12,793 nt of DNA, taken from the NCBI GenBank assembly GCA_045641065.1, contig JAZUGF010000066.1, positions 1 to 12,793 on the forward strand, written 5' to 3'. This document shows positions 11,353 through 12,793 of this stretch, in pieces (position 1 is the stretch's first letter; each line of letters begins with the position of its first letter). A model generated the notes under the pieces. It was not told where the DNA came from, did no database searches, and saw only the letters and a program-made list of their open reading frames with translations. The translations under genes were made by a program, and so were the position numbers. Origin of the DNA: UBA1723 sp045641065 (GTDB lineage Bacteria; Bacteroidota; Bacteroidia; Bacteroidales; Paludibacteraceae).

Positions 11353-12762
11353 TTAATATTCAAAAGCTCCAGCATCAGGGAATTCATCGTCGACGCGATT
11401 TTTACCCATTATATCAGTGACACATTCTGGATACTGTTTTAATATAGCATCTGAACCTATTGTACGGAACTGGCTTAAAGAATCTGGTTTGAAATCAACA
11501 TAGAATTTATCTATCCACTGAACAGATGCAGAATTATAAAATTTAGTATCTACATTCCACTTGTTTCCATAATTATTTGTGCCTGTCAACGAATCTTTCT
11601 GGCTGATTGCACAACATGCAATATCCAAACGGAATGTATTTCCATTTATGCTATCTTTCAAATTGTGAGCTTTGTTGTCAATATCACAAACTTTCGAACC
11701 GCATAATATTGAGTTATTCAATTCCACGGAAATAGAATCATTCTTATCTAAATATAATGCAGGTTTTCTTCCTGACAATCCAAAATCTAAGAATGAAGCT
11801 ATAGTACAATGATTGAATAGATATTTTCCATCTGTTAGGAATACATTATAGTATCCTCCATTTGCGAAGATGGTGTTATACGCATAAATATTAGATGCTT
11901 CGGAAATCAAAGTTCCTTGTTTTGCATTGTAAATCTGTGAGTTGCCAATTGTGACTTTTCTATCAACAAATGCAGAATCAACAACCAAACAACGGTATGC
12001 TCCTATAATATTTGTAGAGAGGATATTGCAATCTCCGGATTTTTGTGACAACCAAACACCCTGCCAATTACCCGGTGCAAGGTAATATTTTGTATCTTTC
12101 AATACATCATCGCCACGGAAATATCTCATCTCAATAGGTTTCTCAACTGTTCCATTGCAATTCAATTTTCCATCAACATACAAGCTTGCTCCATTATTGA
12201 AATACAGTCTGACTCCAGCTTCAATATTAAGAGTCGCACCCTCCTCCACTTTCAAAGTATCCTTCACAAAATATGGTTGTGTGCTTGATAGTGTAGTATC
12301 AGATGAAACAATAAAATGATCTAGTACAATAGGAGTTTCACTAAATGCAGAAAGATAGACATAATCCGTATTTCCATTATATGAAAATGTGATTGAATCA
12401 AACAATGCAAATGGAACTTCCGAACCGCTACACTCCCCATTTGTTTGTACGAAGATACTCATACTATCTCCGTCGGCTATTTCAATATTCGCAACATTAT
12501 GTGAATTTCTTCCATTAATGTTGACCATGAAATATGGATTAGATGAAGAATAATTGATAGACGCAATTTTAATCCTCTCTCCAGAATTATTATAAACTTT
12601 GAGAGTCTGGTATGGTGTTGTATAGCCACCGAAGATTGTATCAAAACTTATGGTATCAGCTGAAAATTCAAGTCGATACTGAGGGTCGGTAGTTATTTCA
12701 TCATCTTTACATGATGATAATGCTACTAACAACAAAAATATGTAAAACGCTACTTTTCTCAC
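11353..12762 (-). CDS. Lipoprotein with right-handed parallel beta-helix
   Basis: The 469-residue protein starts at GTG 12762: an in-frame TAA sits directly before it and no Met lies between it and the lipobox. Its lipoprotein signal ends S-S-C (Cys18), followed by K-D-D-E, a close match to the surface lipoprotein export signal. Residues about 30-145 are a beta-sandwich-like N-terminal part (F-D-T-I-F-G-G-Y-T-T-P-Y-Q-T-L-K-V-Y-N-N). Residues about 165-370 show short repeats typical of a parallel beta-helix (G-K-L-N-C-N-G-T-V-E-K-P-I, N-W-Q-G-V-W-L, then successive N-x-I/S-x-I-x-N-A turns). The end D-I-M-G-K-N-R ... P-D-A-G-A-F-E-Y is a common closing motif of this Bacteroidales group. Many such folds bind or cleave polysaccharides, but no catalytic set is evident. 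The phosphatase-family gene follows after 7 bp. Confidence 0.85.
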   Translation of the reverse strand: MRKVAFYIFLLLVALSSCKDDEITTDPQYRLEFSADTISFDTIFGGYTTPYQTLKVYNNSGERIKIASINYSSSNPYFMVNINGRNSHNVANIEIADGDSMSIFVQTNGECSGSEVPFALFDSITFSYNGNTDYVYLSAFSETPIVLDHFIVSSDTTLSSTQPYFVKDTLKVEEGATLNIEAGVRLYFNNGASLYVDGKLNCNGTVEKPIEMRYFRGDDVLKDTKYYLAPGNWQGVWLSQKSGDCNILSTNIIGAYRCLVVDSAFVDRKVTIGNSQIYNAKQGTLISEASNIYAYNTIFANGGYYNVFLTDGKYLFNHCTIASFLDFGLSGRKPALYLDKNDSISVELNNSILCGSKVCDIDNKAHNLKDSINGNTFRLDIACCAISQKDSLTGTNNYGNKWNVDTKFYNSASVQWIDKFYVDFKPDSLSQFRTIGSDAILKQYPECVTDIMGKNRVDDEFPDAGAFEY

Positions 12763-12793
12763 TTAATAGAATATTTTAATACACTCTCCTGAG
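12759..12793 (-). CDS. Possible C-terminal end of an upstream gene (partial)
   Basis: One minus-strand frame from the window edge reads Q-E-S-V-L-K-Y-S-I-K and stops at TGA (12761-12759), overlapping the GTG start of the beta-helix lipoprotein as GTGA. Such 4-bp overlaps mark translationally coupled genes, so an upstream operon member is likely. The other two frames also stop within this short stretch, so the choice of frame is weakly supported. Confidence 0.35.
   Translation of the reverse strand, partial: QESVLKYSIK

Noticed and set aside
11346..11387. 14-residue N-terminal extension of the EEP-family protein
   Set aside because: It would overlap the preceding gene by 35 bp and put extra residues before a clear signal peptide beginning M-R-F-H-S-L-F.

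Overview
The window reads as a chromosomal stretch from a gut-type member of the Bacteroidales, most likely Prevotella-like or Bacteroides-like. This rests on several things seen in the sequence: low GC; promoters of the Bacteroidetes form (TTG, about 20 bp, TAnnTTTG); no clear Shine-Dalgarno sites; lipoproteins with an acidic run right after the lipid-anchored cysteine (C-SDDDE, C-KDDE); a FISUMP-type surface lipoprotein; and parallel beta-helix lipoproteins. The genus is an inference. No tRNA, rRNA, CRISPR array or complete insertion sequence is visible.

Left part (1-1700): the tail of an unidentified gene, then two exported proteins in one direction, a small ABM-fold monooxygenase-like protein and a carboxymuconolactone decarboxylase (CMD)-cupin fusion. 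Both belong to families that act on quinones or aromatic compounds. They end at a strong hairpin terminator shared with a convergent operon.

Accessory part (1684-5730): a minus-strand operon of three overlapping small genes, DUF3791, DUF3990 (ADP-ribosyltransferase-like) and an unnamed small partner, looks like a toxin-antitoxin-type module. Two plus-strand surface lipoproteins follow: a FISUMP-domain protein and a flavodoxin/cyclophilin-like fusion. Then comes a second copy of the three-gene module in which the central toxin-like gene is cut down to its last 39 codons while both partner genes stay open. It abuts a 25-codon stub of a NifX/NifB-type gene and a small structured element with terminal inverted repeats.

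Right part (5830-10330): housekeeping and stress genes on the plus strand, mostly separate transcription units with good promoters and terminators: rubrerythrin, an ElaA-type GNAT acetyltransferase with a nitroreductase, a small MscS channel, a thioredoxin-fold protein without the CxxC pair, and a small lipoprotein of unknown function. Between rubrerythrin and the acetyltransferase lies a 234-bp element made of two long hairpins in opposite orientation. A 12-bp tandem repeat sits directly after the mscS stop codon.

Far right (10332-12793, minus strand): a tightly spaced operon of a GTG-initiated parallel beta-helix lipoprotein and an exported endonuclease/exonuclease/phosphatase-family enzyme. 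It is probably coupled to a further gene that runs off the window edge.

Three start codons were revised or settled from sequence: 9087 for the thioredoxin-like gene (a longer start would lie inside its own promoter), 11345 for the phosphatase-family gene, and GTG at 12762 for the beta-helix lipoprotein.
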